A stretch of 64,000 nt of DNA. It comes from Pinus tabuliformis (Eukaryota > Streptophyta > Pinopsida > Pinales > Pinaceae). The notes beneath the pieces were generated by a model. The model made no database searches. It saw only the letters and a program-made list of their open reading frames with translations, and was not told the origin of the DNA. A program made the position numbers and the translations under genes. The DNA lies in contig CM062804.1 of assembly GCA_031772625.1 (NCBI GenBank), forward strand, positions 272,149,174 through 272,213,173, read 5' to 3'. This document shows, one piece after another, positions 1-11,130 of this stretch (position 1 is the first letter of the stretch; every line of letters starts with the position of its first letter).

Positions 1-2496
1 GTGGAGAGGATCAGGTGGAGCGTGCATCTTTCGATCAAAAATTTGGCAGTTGTGGCATTTTCGGACCGCGTTAATACAATCTTTAAACAAAGACGGCCAG
101 AAGTAGCCAGCGTGCAATATCTTTTGGGCTGTGGCATACCCAGACATATGACCGCCAAACGCTCTAGAGTGATAGTAATTTAGAACCCTTTCAGCTTCCT
201 CATGAGTTAAACAACGTCGAAAAACAGAGTCCGCCCCATGATGATAAAGAGTATCTCCAATAATTCTGAATTGTTGGGACTGGAATCGTATTTTTCGACG
301 TTCCGACCTTGAAATTTCTAGCCGAAAGGATTGGGTTTGGAGATAAACGATGATATCCCCATACCATGGATCTGAAGTGCTGATTAGAAACAAGGATTCG
401 TCCGCAATGGGCTCCTCCGCCACAGTTTCCGTGTCAGCATGCGGGAAGTCACACATTAACTCCGCAAAAACTAAAGATTTCTTCGACTTAGACTTTTCAA
501 ATTTCAAGTCGAACTCCTGCAGGATCACAATCCATTTGGAGTACTTTCCCCCTAGCAATTGCTTGGTCAAAATATATATCATAGGGTTGCAATCAAAAAT
601 TGCTATAGTTTTACGTAGTAAAATGTAATGACGAAAACGTTGGATAGCTTGAACAGCTGCCAGTGCCAATTTCTCCACATGTGAGTATTTTAGCTCAGTT
701 GGATTTAAAGTTCGACTAAGGTAATATATCACATGTTCAGTACTGAATTCATCTTCCTGAACTAACACCATTCCGATGGTGGAAAGGGAAGCGGCGAGAT
801 ACAAGAAGTAGTCCTGGTTGTAGTTGGGAGGATGCAGTAACGGTGCATGGGTCAACGCATGTTTTAGTGCATCAAAATATTTCTCAGCTATCTCATCCCA
901 AAAGAATGGAGTATTCTGTTTCAACAACCGGGTAAAACCCTTTGTAATCTCGGCGTAGTTAGGAATGAATCGACGTAAAAAGTTTGCTTTCCCTTGCAAA
1001 CTTTGGAGTTGGCGAAGACTCGAAGGAGGAGGCAATTTGACAATAGCTTCAACCTTCGAGGGATCGACGCGAATGCCGGCTTTCGAAACAACAAACCCCA
1101 GTAACTGGCCCGTTTCTATACAGAAAACACACTTGTGTGGATTCAACCTAATCCAATAATGCCTACACCTCATAAAGATTGCTAGTAAATATGTGAGATG
1201 ATCAGCGCAATGTAATGAATGAGCAGGAAAATCATCGAGATAGGGTTGCACAATGTGCTTGATGTCATGAAACACGTAAGACATGGCCCTTTGAAAAGTT
1301 GCCCCGGCGTTCTTGAGCCCAAAAGGTAATTTGCAATAAGAAAATGTCCCCCATGGACAAATGAAATCCATTTTTGGTTGATCCGCAGGAAAAATATTGA
1401 TGTGATTGTATCCGGAAAAACCATCCATGAAGGAAAATATTTCACTACCGGCACAATCATCAATGATTTGATCGATATAGGGAGTTGGGTAATTGTCTTT
1501 TGGACAGGCTCGATTAATGTCCCTATAATCGATACATATTCTTATTGTCCCTTGCTTTTTGTTAACAGGAAAAATATTTGATACCCAATCTATTAACAGA
1601 ATTGGATAAATGAAACCTGCTTTGAGTAAATTTTCAACTTCTGCTTTAATAGCAGCAGCTTTTCGCAGGTGGATCTGACACAAACGTTGCCGGACGGGTT
1701 TAGCATCCGGGTAAGTTTTGATTTCATGAACAATAATTGTGGGGTCTATTCCTGGAATTTCCTCATATGACCAGGCGAACACGTCGCGAAATTCTTGAAA
1801 TAGGGCCTTATATATTTGAATTTCATCTTCCGTACACGAGGCACCTATATGAATGTTTTCAACAATTCCAGGCTTAACCAAAATATCAATAGGAATAGTT
1901 TGAGAAATGTTTCCCAAATTTAACTCTGAATCAGGATTGTTCATTGGATTCTGAGGTTCCTTTACATATTCAGTCGTAAAAATAGATGAAAAATCATTTT
2001 CAAAACGATCACTCTCAGGTAAAAGCGAAGATCTATGATGAAGATCTTCCCATGGTAAATCATCGACACATAGGATTTCACGAATTTGCTCATCAGTGTG
2101 AACAAGTTCAGAAAACATTGTTGAATCAGAGTTTGATGTTGAAAGTGATTTCTCATGGACCACATTCATTAAGTCAATTTTGGTTGAAGATGGGTTGAAA
2201 AGTGACTGCACGGCCTGATACACAATTTCATATGGACTCAAAGGCATAACATCACCAAATGAGTCTATCTCAGATTCGGACGGTACGATCCAAGGATCAT
2301 CATAAACAATAGTGTCTGATGAAATCATATGAATGGTTGCAGCAAAAGATGATGCGTTGATAGGAGGAAAAGGAAAAGTTCCCAGTAAACCAGCATCTTT
2401 AACTAGTCCTACTCCAACATCCTTATACGGGATAGTCGTTTTGCCGACATGCTGAATACTTTCAGAAGAGGCTGGGTCGGATGAAAAATAAGTCAG
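1..2496 (-). CDS. pol: Ty3/gypsy pol: reverse transcriptase, RNase H and start of integrase (partial)
   Basis: One minus-strand frame stays open from just after a stop at 2497 to the window edge, about 830 codons. A linker of about 200 residues comes first. RT motifs follow: MDGFSGYNHI (near 1428), FGLKNAGATFQR (motif B), and the catalytic QPYLDDF near 1230-1244. RNase H follows at about 820-480; it keeps EKLALA, but the first catalytic Asp of the usual ASDS motif reads AASLS, so RNase H is probably impaired. The integrase H2C2 zinc finger is at about 190-55 (HSRAFGGH, then KCHNCQ). The product would copy element RNA into cDNA. The frame is shared with the protease frame upstream, from which only the nonsense codon at 2497 separates it. 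Integrase core and C-terminus are outside the window. Confidence 0.85.
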   Translation of the reverse strand, partial: MTYFSSDPASSESIQHVGKTTIPYKDVGVGLVKDAGLLGTFPFPPINASSFAATIHMISSDTIVYDDPWIVPSESEIDSFGDVMPLSPYEIVYQAVQSLFNPSSTKIDLMNVVHEKSLSTSNSDSTMFSELVHTDEQIREILCVDDLPWEDLHHRSSLLPESDRFENDFSSIFTTEYVKEPQNPMNNPDSELNLGNISQTIPIDILVKPGIVENIHIGASCTEDEIQIYKALFQEFRDVFAWSYEEIPGIDPTIIVHEIKTYPDAKPVRQRLCQIHLRKAAAIKAEVENLLKAGFIYPILLIDWVSNIFPVNKKQGTIRICIDYRDINRACPKDNYPTPYIDQIIDDCAGSEIFSFMDGFSGYNHINIFPADQPKMDFICPWGTFSYCKLPFGLKNAGATFQRAMSYVFHDIKHIVQPYLDDFPAHSLHCADHLTYLLAIFMRCRHYWIRLNPHKCVFCIETGQLLGFVVSKAGIRVDPSKVEAIVKLPPPSSLRQLQSLQGKANFLRRFIPNYAEITKGFTRLLKQNTPFFWDEIAEKYFDALKHALTHAPLLHPPNYNQDYFLYLAASLSTIGMVLVQEDEFSTEHVIYYLSRTLNPTELKYSHVEKLALAAVQAIQRFRHYILLRKTIAIFDCNPMIYILTKQLLGGKYSKWIVILQEFDLKFEKSKSKKSLVFAELMCDFPHADTETVAEEPIADESLFLISTSDPWYGDIIVYLQTQSFRLEISRSERRKIRFQSQQFRIIGDTLYHHGADSVFRRCLTHEEAERVLNYYHSRAFGGHMSGYATAQKILHAGYFWPSLFKDCINAVRKCHNCQIFDRKMHAPPDPLH

Positions 2497-3474
2497 CTAG
2501 TCTATAGTTACATTATTTCCATTATGAGGGAACTTTATAAGCCGAAAGACCGATGAAACGACAACTGTCATAGCGTAAGACCAATTACGACCCAAGAGAA
2601 GGTTGTAATCTAGAGGGGCATCAACCACCTCCACATCTAGATTAACAATTTTTCCTTCAACCCCTATAGGTAAATCCTGTAGAATGCCAAAAGGATGAAA
2701 CCCACGGCCATCAAAGGCCTTTAGAATCGTCGGGGATTGATTTAGCGAAGGAGAACCAAGCGATCTCCAACACTGTATCGACATAATACACATTGAGGCT
2801 CCCTCATCAATCACAATCCTATAAATAGGTCTGTTTTTTACTAACACTGGGATCTGGAAAGCCATTTGATGAGGTAAGCGCAATGTACTATTTTCTAGAT
2901 CGAAAATTATAAGGTTCGAGTCCTGAACGTCAACAGCTCCTATAGCCAACAATAGTAATTTACGTTGTGCTGGACATGATTGCAGCACTTCTAAAGCCGA
3001 CATTGCTGAAGGTGAAACAACCAAATCTTCAACAATGTTATAGTTCTGAGCTGCTCTCGCATGTGGATTGAAAGCTGACTTTCGAAGTATACCCTTAGCG
3101 GGCGGTTTGATTACTAAGTCTGGATTAGGTTTCTCAATCTGTAGCGGATCGGAACCGGGAGCTGAGGTTGATGGGTTAGAGTGAGAAGATTCTGCTTCTT
3201 TACCATCAACACGACTTTTACTTCCATAATCATGCGATCGAGTCGCAATCCTAACATGGGACATCATCAGTATGGGTTCTTCATTGGCATTTTAGGAAGA
3301 ACCTATCATCTTACTGTCTTGACTTGGAAAAGGATCCTTCAAAACAGCAGGCGTTTGGGAACCTTTGACAATTTTCGCAACCTCTACACGATGAGGGCTG
3401 TCTCTTGTAAAATGCTCTTCATCACAAATGAGACAAGGATAACGAGGTTTGCGTTTCTCATCATTTGATTCCAA
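2497..3474 (-). pseudogene. Ty3/gypsy nucleocapsid zinc knuckle and aspartic protease (broken)
   Basis: The frame begins in the nucleocapsid region with a C-X2-C-X3-H knuckle (CLICDEEHFTRDS), in which the last Cys reads Ser. It meets a stop at 3292 and continues from 3267 into a retropepsin-like domain. The active-site triad reads IDEGAS (about 2795-2815) rather than D-T/S-G, and the flap/second-strand signature YNLLLGRNW lies near 2590. The second element at 31063-44054 also has IDEGAS and YNILLGRPW, so DEG is a family feature and not a private mutation. A TAG at 2497 separates protease from RT; it sits where Gln is plausible. The role in the living element is maturation of Gag-Pol. Confidence 0.8.
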
Positions 3475-6191
3475 TTTTTCTGGTTTCTCCTTCGAATTTT
3501 TATCTGTTTTATTTTCTTCTTTCCTTTCTTCTTACCACCGGATTTTGATTTGGCTGTAGATGACTCTACAACATGAATATCGGCGGAAATTTCCGTGGAA
3601 GAATCTCTTGTCGGGGAATCTGGCAAGGTTATGATAGGAGAATAATTCTTGGAAGACTTCTTCTTACTTTTGGTATTAACCATACCAATCATACCATCAA
3701 CGGCATGAGACCCTGAAGGAGCTGCAACGATTTGATTTTGCTTAGGAAGATCGGGGATTTTCTCGTGCAATGTACCTGACTGCGTATAAACTAAGTCAAG
3801 GTACTAAGCTTGAGCAATTACTTGCTCCTTAGTAATGACTCCAGCCTTAGCCACATCCTCAGTGATCTTTGGCAATAAAGATCTTACAAACCATTCAGCT
3901 AAGATCTGATCCGGAATAAAAACCTTCACTAAACGCCGTCGACGTCTCCATTCATGAATGTGATCTGAAATGTAAGTGGACGTTGACTGCTTTAATGAAG
4001 TTAATAATTCCATGCCATTGTCATATCTAACTGGAAACTGAAAATGAGTTAAAAACGAAGAAGCTAACTGACTAAAATTATAAAAAGTGGCTCGCGGTAA
4101 CTCAATGTACCACTTGGCCGCAAGACCAATTAGAATGCGTTGGAAAAGCCTTAAATGGATTGAATCATCTGAAATGGAATTAGACGCACACCAGAGGTGA
4201 TAAGTCATCACATGGTTCGACGGGTCCTCTCCTGATTTGCCTTCAAACTTAGGAATATCACTAGGTAACTTATTCAGCATTGGCAGCCAAAACGGAAGAT
4301 AGTTAATGGGATCGTTCGTAAGGCACGACAAGTCAGGAAAGTCCAAAGTTGCGATAAACGGTAACTGAAGATTAGGGTCCCTAAAACTCTGGGTCATGAG
4401 ACCAGCCCCAGGAGGAGGATATCCAGGATAACTAGGAATTGGAATTGCATTTGGGATATTATATCCTCCCGGAAAACCAAGATTAACCAGACCGTACTGG
4501 GGTTGTTGAGGTTGTTGATATGTATACCCAGGGTACGGTTGATACTGATAGACTGGCTGCTGCACAGCAGGACCGAATTGGTACTGTCCCTGGTACGGTT
4601 GATAAGTAAATTGAGGTTGACTTGTGACAACCGTACTTGAACCAGGTTGTCCTACAGGCATTTGAACCGAAGTTTGAATTGTGGATCCAGACTGAGGTAA
4701 AGATGTCTGAGGAGTTGATACAAGAACAGTAGAAACCAGAGCTGTCGATACTCCAGAAGTAGGTGGGGTAGATTGAACAGATGTTGCAGCAGCCGTTTGA
4801 GGCGGAGTATGAGGTGTACTAGGCCCAGGCTGAGAAACTACAGAAGGTACAAAAGTTTGAATAGTACATTGGACAGGTTGTTAGGGTGAACCAGAAACTA
4901 AGGGTTGTCCAGTTTGAGATGACAACTATACATTCGGTTGTAAGACCTGTTGAGTTTGAGATGGATCCCACATTAAGTTCATTCCGGGGTATGGACCCAT
5001 AAAAGGTTGAGAATATTGAGGACCATAGCCGGGTTGAGGGTAGGGTTGATAATTCAAAGGTACATTTCCAGTTCCTTGAACATATGATTGACCGGAAGGT
5101 GGGTGGAAACCTTGGTTCGAGTACTGACCTTGAGGTTGATAACCCTGAGGCATGTACTGATACTGGGGTTGACCTTGAGGTACATATTGATACTGGGGTT
5201 GACCTTGAGGTACATATTGAGTCTGGGGTTGACCTTGAGGAACGTATTGTCCTGTAGGTATGTACTGCCCTTGAGGTTGCCCCCCCCGCGCAAATTGGGT
5301 ACCTTGAGGTTGTCCCCCAGGCGATAATTGAGGACTTTGAGGCTGCCCCTTAGGCGGTAACTGGCCACCTTGAGGTTGAGGATTAGGAATAGTACCTGAC
5401 ATCATGAGAATATCTTCTACACTCAACAGCTTAGTTCCATTATTTCCAGTTAATAACCCTTGTTCAATGGGTTGAGGAGATGCTCCCGAAAAAGTACCAG
5501 TAAGTGACTGATACCCAAAGGGAATAGAAGGACCGCCATACAAAAAGGTTTCTGGAGATTGAGAAAACATGGATGACTGTCTTGACATATTTAACAGAGG
5601 ATAGTAACCCCTAGGTGTTGGGTGATAAGGAATACGAGGTTGTGAAAAACTTAGTCCCAGGTTTTCCAAAAAATTGGTCAGTGAAAGATACCAAGCACTG
5701 CTCCTAGGTGGATTGTAAAAGATTGATTCACGCTCCCTAAGTTCTATAACAGGTTGATTTTTAGGGATAGGGATACCTTCCTCTTCCGGAGTAGCAAGTT
5801 CTTCAATAGCTATAAGTCCAGAAGGAAGATTTTGGGTAATTATTCTTTCTACCCTGGGTGAACCAGGACCACTAGAAGTTGGAGAGGTAAATCCCGATGT
5901 TGGAGTAGCAGCAAATTCAGTTTCAGGTTCAGATATTTCAGGTTCCTCACCTAAATCACTAGTAGATGAAAAACTACCAGTAACTTCGGAAACAGACACA
6001 GATTGTGGATTATAATCTGCTACTAGAGCTTGAAAATCAGGATGTACCACCAAAGAAGACTCTCCTTCTTCAGGTGACCCAACTCTACTGTCTCTAGGAG
6101 TTACGAGGGCTCTTAACCCTTCAGGCTGGCTCGGTGAAAACTCAGGAGGTTGGCCCCGAAGTCTACGAGACTTCCTCGGTAATTCAACCAC
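3475..6191 (-). pseudogene. gag: Ty3/gypsy gag with long low-complexity N-terminus (broken)
   Basis: The minus-strand frame starts at 6191 with MVELPRKSRRLRGQPPEF, a basic start shared with the second Tat-like gag (KPRRSRRL near 41255). About 300 residues rich in Pro, Gln, Gly and Tyr follow, including tandem decapeptides around VPQGQPQYQY. The capsid-like Retrotrans_gag domain (about 4310-3830) includes PSDIPKFEGKSGEDP, AAKWYIELPRATF and HEWRRRRR. A Lys-rich stretch leads to the zinc knuckle. Nonsense codons at 4926, near 4880 and near 3804 lie in the same frame and each could be a Gln codon changed by C to T. A frameshift near 3480-3520 moves the knuckle to the next frame. Gag would form the cytoplasmic particle that packages the RNA. 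Confidence 0.8.
5141..5250 (-). repeat. 30-bp in-frame tandem repeat in gag
   Basis: Units at 5161-5190, 5191-5220 and 5221-5250 are near identical 30-mers, preceded by a partial copy. They encode repeated ten-residue blocks around VPQGQPQYQY on the minus strand. Because the unit is a multiple of three, copy number can change without breaking the frame. Confidence 0.85.
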
Positions 6192-8117
6192 GATTAAATA
6201 TTTTAACTACTTCACATGAAAACAAAGTAAAATCTCAATGAAAACCACCTAAAGCCCCTAAAGAACCAAACAAATTTGAATCACATGCCTAAAGAATCTA
6301 GGAGATCAAACTACACACAAACAGTAACTTTTGGTACTGAAAACACTAGTTGGTGATGAAATCCAACATTGCAAAGTTCAATACAGAAATGGCGGTTGGA
6401 ACAGTTACCCCGAAAACCTACTTAATGAATAGACTGGCACAAGTTCCTCCACTAAACCGTCTCGAGTGAAGAGAACCCCCCAGAAAATCCAAGTGAGTCT
6501 AGCCGACGTCTGCTCCAGGTACAGTGGGATCTTCCCTCCACCGTCACCTTAGGAAGAATCCTATAGAATATGGTCACTATGGTTACCAACGGAAACAAAT
6601 ATACCTGGGGGAATAGTCTACGATCCGATACGCAAGCAAGGGCAGAGTAACAAGCTCAATCCCCTTGAAGGCTCCTTGACATAATCCAAGGTTTACCAAC
6701 AAGTGACCCAGGCTCCTCGACAATGGTTAATCCGAGGTTTACAGTTTTTAATACGTGAATATCTGACGTTGTTCCCAATGAGGAAGGATTGATTCCCACA
6801 CTGGTTCGGACATGATCTCGTGCTTCTCCTTTAAGAGGAGCTTTCCCAGAGCATAGATGTAACAATTGGATTTTTCTCCTACTGCAAGATACAACTACTT
6901 GTTTGTTTTACTGTCTTGGAGAGTTAATTACTCCCTACTCCAAGACACTAGCCTAAGCTATGTTGGTGTAATAGAGCCCTAGAAATAAAAAGATTACTAG
7001 ATAGATTTTACTTTAAGCGTTAGTTTTATTGGTTTTTGTTTAAGTCAAGAGGTGCAGAGATGAAACTTGTGGTGTGAAGACTCGACTCGAAATCACTAAA
7101 AAATGCACTATAAGCAATCTTTTCCCTTCAATGAATTTCTAGCTAGGAAAGAGTTTGAGAATGCAAAAGCTTGTAAACACAAATCTTTCTTAACAAACAA
7201 ATCAAAAGAAGAGCTTTTTGTCTTTTCCAATGCATTCAAAACGAGACAACTAGTTATTTTCACAAAAAATTCCCTTTTCTTTCAAACACTCAAATACTAC
7301 AAAAACAAACTTTTTCCAAAAGAGACTTTTTATTTTTCATTAAACACTCAAAACTATGGAAAAATCTAATCTTGAGATCTATAAACTATAAAAAAAATAT
7401 TTGAAGTAAAAGCTTACAAGATGTCTTTTCAAGGATGTTTTACTTAGCTATAAGCAAACAAAGGACTAATTTATCCAGAATCACAAATCAGTAAAAAAAC
7501 AACCAATTTTTGTTTTCTTTTCTAAAAATGAAATCCAAACTTTTAACACAAGCCTTTTTGAAGTTTCGCAAAGAGAAAACACAAGATGGATTCCTCAACA
7601 AAGGTAGATCTTGCAAATGGTCAGACTCATAAGAAGGCCAGTAAAAACCAAGGTGATATGAGGCTTCTACAGCTTCTAAGCTTTGAGCTACTACAAGACC
7701 AAAATGAAAATCAAGCCCGGCAACCAAAACTTCTAGGAATTTCACCTAAAACCCTAACACCAATGGAATTAACCTAAGAAAAGCTTCTGACAAGTCACAT
7801 ATAGGTCTGGGCAGGGGATAACAACATCTAAACAAAAACTAAACTGACTGAAAGAGAAAATCTTAATTTTTTCAAAATTTTAGCAGGGTCCGCAGGCCCA
7901 CAGTTCACACAGGTGCGGTACCGCTCTGTGCGAAAAGCAAAAGTGCGGATAGGTCTACACTATGTTGCAAGCCGAGGGTGTGGTCCTCTCCCAAAGTTAT
8001 GAAAAACAAAAAATAATCCTAGATCTACTAAATCTACCCAATTCCACACACAACAAGCCAAAAACAGAAACAAAAATACAGTTTCTCAAGTCAAAGTAAA
8101 GCAAATCAAGAAATCAA
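6192..8117 (-). other. 5' leader between PBS and gag of the left Tat-like element
   Basis: About 1.9 kb with no coherent coding frame. Long leaders are usual in the Tat/Ogre branch. A GC-richer patch at about 7895-7980 holds short inverted motifs (GGTGCGGTACCGC and GTGCG repeats) resembling patches in the second Tat-like element. I see no splice sites or start codon that would support a gene. Confidence 0.6.
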
Positions 8118-8136
8118 GTCCCTAGTGGAGTCGCCA
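8118..8136 (-). promoter_or_regulatory. Primer-binding site, tRNA-Arg type
   Basis: On the minus strand the sequence is TGGCGACTCCACTAGGGAC, starting three bases after the LTR end. It matches the tRNA-Arg 3'-end type reported for Tat/Ogre elements, and it closely resembles the PBS at 43003-43020 (TGGCAACTCCACTGGGGA). It would prime minus-strand cDNA synthesis. Confidence 0.8.
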
Positions 8137-8139
8137 TTT

Positions 8140-9213
8140 TGTCACACGGAATGAGTCGATCTTGCGGACAAGATTGACCTCCCTAGTATCTAACGATATC
8201 TAGTGACAAGCAAGCAAATAAAAAACTATCTTTCTCTAAATATGCAATTCATAAACAAAGGCAAACAAGTGTTTTAGGCATACCTTGGGTCCAATGCAAG
8301 TTTGTGGAAGCCTCGCTCCTTTGATCCAAATGAGCTCCCTTGTAGCGAATCTGCAAACACAAACAAGTAAAAAAATTAAATAGCACCTGAAAAGCCAATA
8401 TCATAAAGCATACTTATCATGATGATCAAGGAATTCATGAAACAAATGACATAAGACAATTTGTTGAGAAAAATGAATCTGATTGTATTAATTCAAATCA
8501 AAGAATAACTTTACAACCTGTGCCTTGATGCTGTACAAGCTCCTCCCAGGGTCCAACAAGAAGTCTCCTCTACTTTGACAAGTTTCACTCTCTTCCCAAT
8601 GAAGCCAAAAAGGTATGTGATCTCTCCTCTCAAGCTTAACTAGGAAGTCTCAATTCCACCAGCATTTACCCTAAAAAATGTTCAGCTTCTAACCCCTCTA
8701 GCAACTAGCCCAATGCCTTAATTTATAGTGCAATGGAGAGAAGTTACTAGGTCCTCCTTCAAAGGGATAAAGCCCTCCTTCAAAGGGATAAAGCCCTCCT
8801 TCAAAGGGATAGCTCCTCTCGTCAAGGGATTAGCTCCTTCTCTTTTGGGATGCATGAACCACCTAAGAGCGAACCATCCACGTCAAAATTCCTTCTAGAA
8901 TCATCTATAATTAACCCAAAGTGAGTTTTTTAGAATAAACTTGCGCCTTTTTTACTTTCACAGGGGTTCGCACCCACTCCTTTAGAGACAGAGCGGGCAG
9001 GTCTGCAGGTAATGTTAACAGGGGGTGCGAGACCGCAGGCAACAGTGAGAGAAAGTGCGGAACCAGAGCTTTGTTGATTTTTAATGTCTTTCTCTCATTT
9101 TCAAAGCTTGACATGAAGCGCTGAGGTCTGAGACTTGCTTAGGAGGACAGTATAAGTGATGATAGACCCATACTGACTGCAAATAGTCATGGTGACGATA
9201 TTTTTGTGTAACA
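8140..9213 (-). repeat. 5' LTR of the left Tat-like element
   Basis: Begins (plus coordinates) TGTCACAC next to the PBS and ends GTGTAACA, an inverted pair with one mismatch. The right edge is placed where the interrupted plus-strand pol frame resumes at 9214. Length is about 1074 bp, similar to the 1031/1043-bp LTRs of the second Tat-like element. The partner LTR is outside the window, so the right border is not confirmed by a second copy. Confidence 0.7.
8752..8813. repeat. 21-bp tandem repeat inside the LTR
   Basis: Three consecutive copies of a unit around CCCTCCTTCAAAGGGATAAAG. The core CCCTCCTTCAAAGGG is itself partly palindromic. A weaker fourth copy follows (GCTCCTCTCGTCAAGGGATT). 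Confidence 0.8.
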
Positions 9214-11042
9214 ACAGCCATAACAACCCCAATGGAGAAATTATTAAGGAAGACAAAAGGATTTATCTAGACTACGGTCTGTCAAGCAACACTGTATAAA
9301 TTGAAAGAAATGTTAGTAAGTGCCCCCATATTAGTGTACCCCGACTAGAACAAAATGTTCCATGTACACATCAACGCGTTCGGAATAGCGATAGGAGTAG
9401 TCTTAGCACAACCAGGAGAAAACATGGACCATTCAGTGTACTACACTAGCAGAAATATCTCTACAGTGGAAAAGAACTACACAACAACAGAACGGGAAGC
9501 TCTGGCAATGGTCTACTCTCTACAAAAGTTTAGGCACTACCTACTAGGTGTGCTGTTAAAATTCTTTACATACCATTCCGTGTTGAAGTACTTAGTAAAC
9601 AAACCAGTACTAGAAGGAAGAATATGCAGGTGGTTGTTACTATTTCAATAATTCACGTTTGAAGTGGTTGTTAAGTTAGGCAGATTGAATGTAGGGCCAT
9701 ATCACTTGTGGCACCCTGAAATAGGGGAGAAAGATGGAGCAATAGATGATCGGTTGTCGATGCCAACCTATTCAGGATAGAATCCATTCCTGATCACCTA
9801 GAAGAGATTGCTACTTTGCTAACAACAGGTCATTGCCCAGAGGGATACACGACAACACAGAGGCGAAACTTTGTGGTCAGAGTAGCAGATTACCAGCTCA
9901 TCGCGAGACACCTTTAGAAAATGGGCTTGGATCAAATACTCAGATGCTGTGTCCTGCAACATGAAAGAAAGGTTGTCCTATGGGAGTGCCATGCAGGGGT
10001 TGCGGGAGGCCATGTAGGAGGCAAGTCCACCGCAAGGAAGATATGACATGTAGGATTATGGTGGCCCACTATCCATAAGGATTCTAAAGAATTTTCTAAA
10101 GAATGTGACGTCTGTTAGAGGGTTGGTAAGCCTTCTCGACGCAATGAGCTACCACTACACTTGGTCTATTCAATGAAAATATTTGATAAGTGGGTAGTAG
10201 ACTTCATTGGGCCGATTTCTCCACCATCAAGACACTCGCGAGCTCGATACATAATCACAGCGATAGAATACCTCAAAAGATGGGTAGAGGTCACGCCAGT
10301 AAAAGACTGCACAGCAGAAACAGTGGCAAGATTCATTTTTGAAAATATTATTTCAAGGTTTGGATGCTTGAGGAGCCTCACAAGTGACCAGGGTACCCAC
10401 TTTCTGAATGAAACAATTGAAGCTCTGCTAACAACTTTTATGGTCCAGCATAATAACAGTAGTCCTTATCATCTGCAAGAAAATGGTGCAGTAGAAGCAT
10501 TTAACAAAATTCTGGAGAAAGGGCTAACAAAAGTCGTGTCGGACAACCAGGACAACTGGGATGAAAGAATTCTAGCGAACTCGTGGGCATACAGGACAAC
10601 AGTCAAAAGACTCCACAAACAAACTCCATTTTAGCTCGTGTACGGTAGAGAGGCAGTGGTACCAACAAAATTTATACTGCCAAGCATGCTAATCTCAGAG
10701 GCTATAGGAATTATGGATAGGAGTGCCTTGCAGAACAGGCTAAGCCAGCTGATGGAACTCGATGAAACTTGATTCCTAGCAAAATTCCATCAATCAATCG
10801 AGCAATGAAGACAAAAGGCTTGGCACGATAGGCACATCAAGAAGAAATCATTTGAAGTTGGAGACCAAGTGCTCCTTTATGACAACAAGTTCCTGAAGTT
10901 CCCAGGAAAACTACAGATGCACTGGTTAGGCCCATTCATAATCACAGAAATAAAAGAATTGAGCGCGGTAAGACTCATGCAACTAGATGGACTCCTACTG
11001 CAGGGATGGGTGAATGGTGCACGCTTGCAACTCTTCTACAAG
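9214..11042 (+). pseudogene. pol: Ty3/gypsy RNase H and integrase (decayed pol)
   Basis: Starts with ITTPMEKLLRKTKGF, the usual RT/RNase H junction. RNase H at about 9300-9640 reads HVHINAFGIAIG, with the catalytic Asp replaced by Asn; TTTEREALAMVY is intact. The integrase H2C2 finger at about 9975-10120 reads CHAGVAGGH and then CDVC, with stops inside. The catalytic core at 10190-10510 keeps all three acidic residues: VVDFIGP, TSDQGTHF and ENGAVEAFNK. The C-terminal module MHWLGPFIITEI is at about 10915-10955. In-frame stops near 9273, 9343, 9650, 9778, 10042 and 10632 rule out function. The copy records the target site of the left Tat-like element. Confidence 0.8.
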
Positions 11043-11043
11043 A

Positions 11044-11071
11044 AATATATATATATATATATATATATATA
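11044..11071. repeat. (TA)n microsatellite
   Basis: Uninterrupted AT/TA dinucleotides directly after the end of integrase coding. The short Tyr-Ile reading frame it creates is not a gene. Confidence 0.95.
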
Positions 11072-11130
11072 GATATAGTTTGAATAATAAGGTTGTGGCC
11101 ATGCTTGAAATACCGCAACCCATTTGTGGT

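Larger units (their letters stand above)
1..9213 (-). mobile_element. Tat/Ogre-like Ty3/gypsy LTR retrotransposon, 3' end beyond window
   Basis: Read on the minus strand the order is 5' LTR (9213-8140), tRNA-Arg type primer-binding site, about 1.9 kb leader, gag, aspartic protease, reverse transcriptase, RNase H and the integrase zinc finger at the window edge. The rest of integrase and the 3' LTR lie to the left of base 1. The PBS type and domain order fit the Tat/Ogre branch (family knowledge). The element sits inside an older plus-strand Ty3 element, which resumes at 9214 in the middle of its pol region, so it is younger than that element. Protein frames are damaged in gag and protease but pol is still open. 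The element was probably autonomous before decay. Confidence 0.85.

Noticed and set aside
1378..1581. Plus-strand ORFs within 1-2500
   Set aside because: They are antisense shadows of a clear RT/RNase H frame on the minus strand.
3384..3770. Programmed gag/pro frameshift, since the frame changes near the knuckle in both Tat-like elements
   Set aside because: The break points are at different places. In the second element a one-base deletion near 39115 explains it by alignment. No slippery site is shared.
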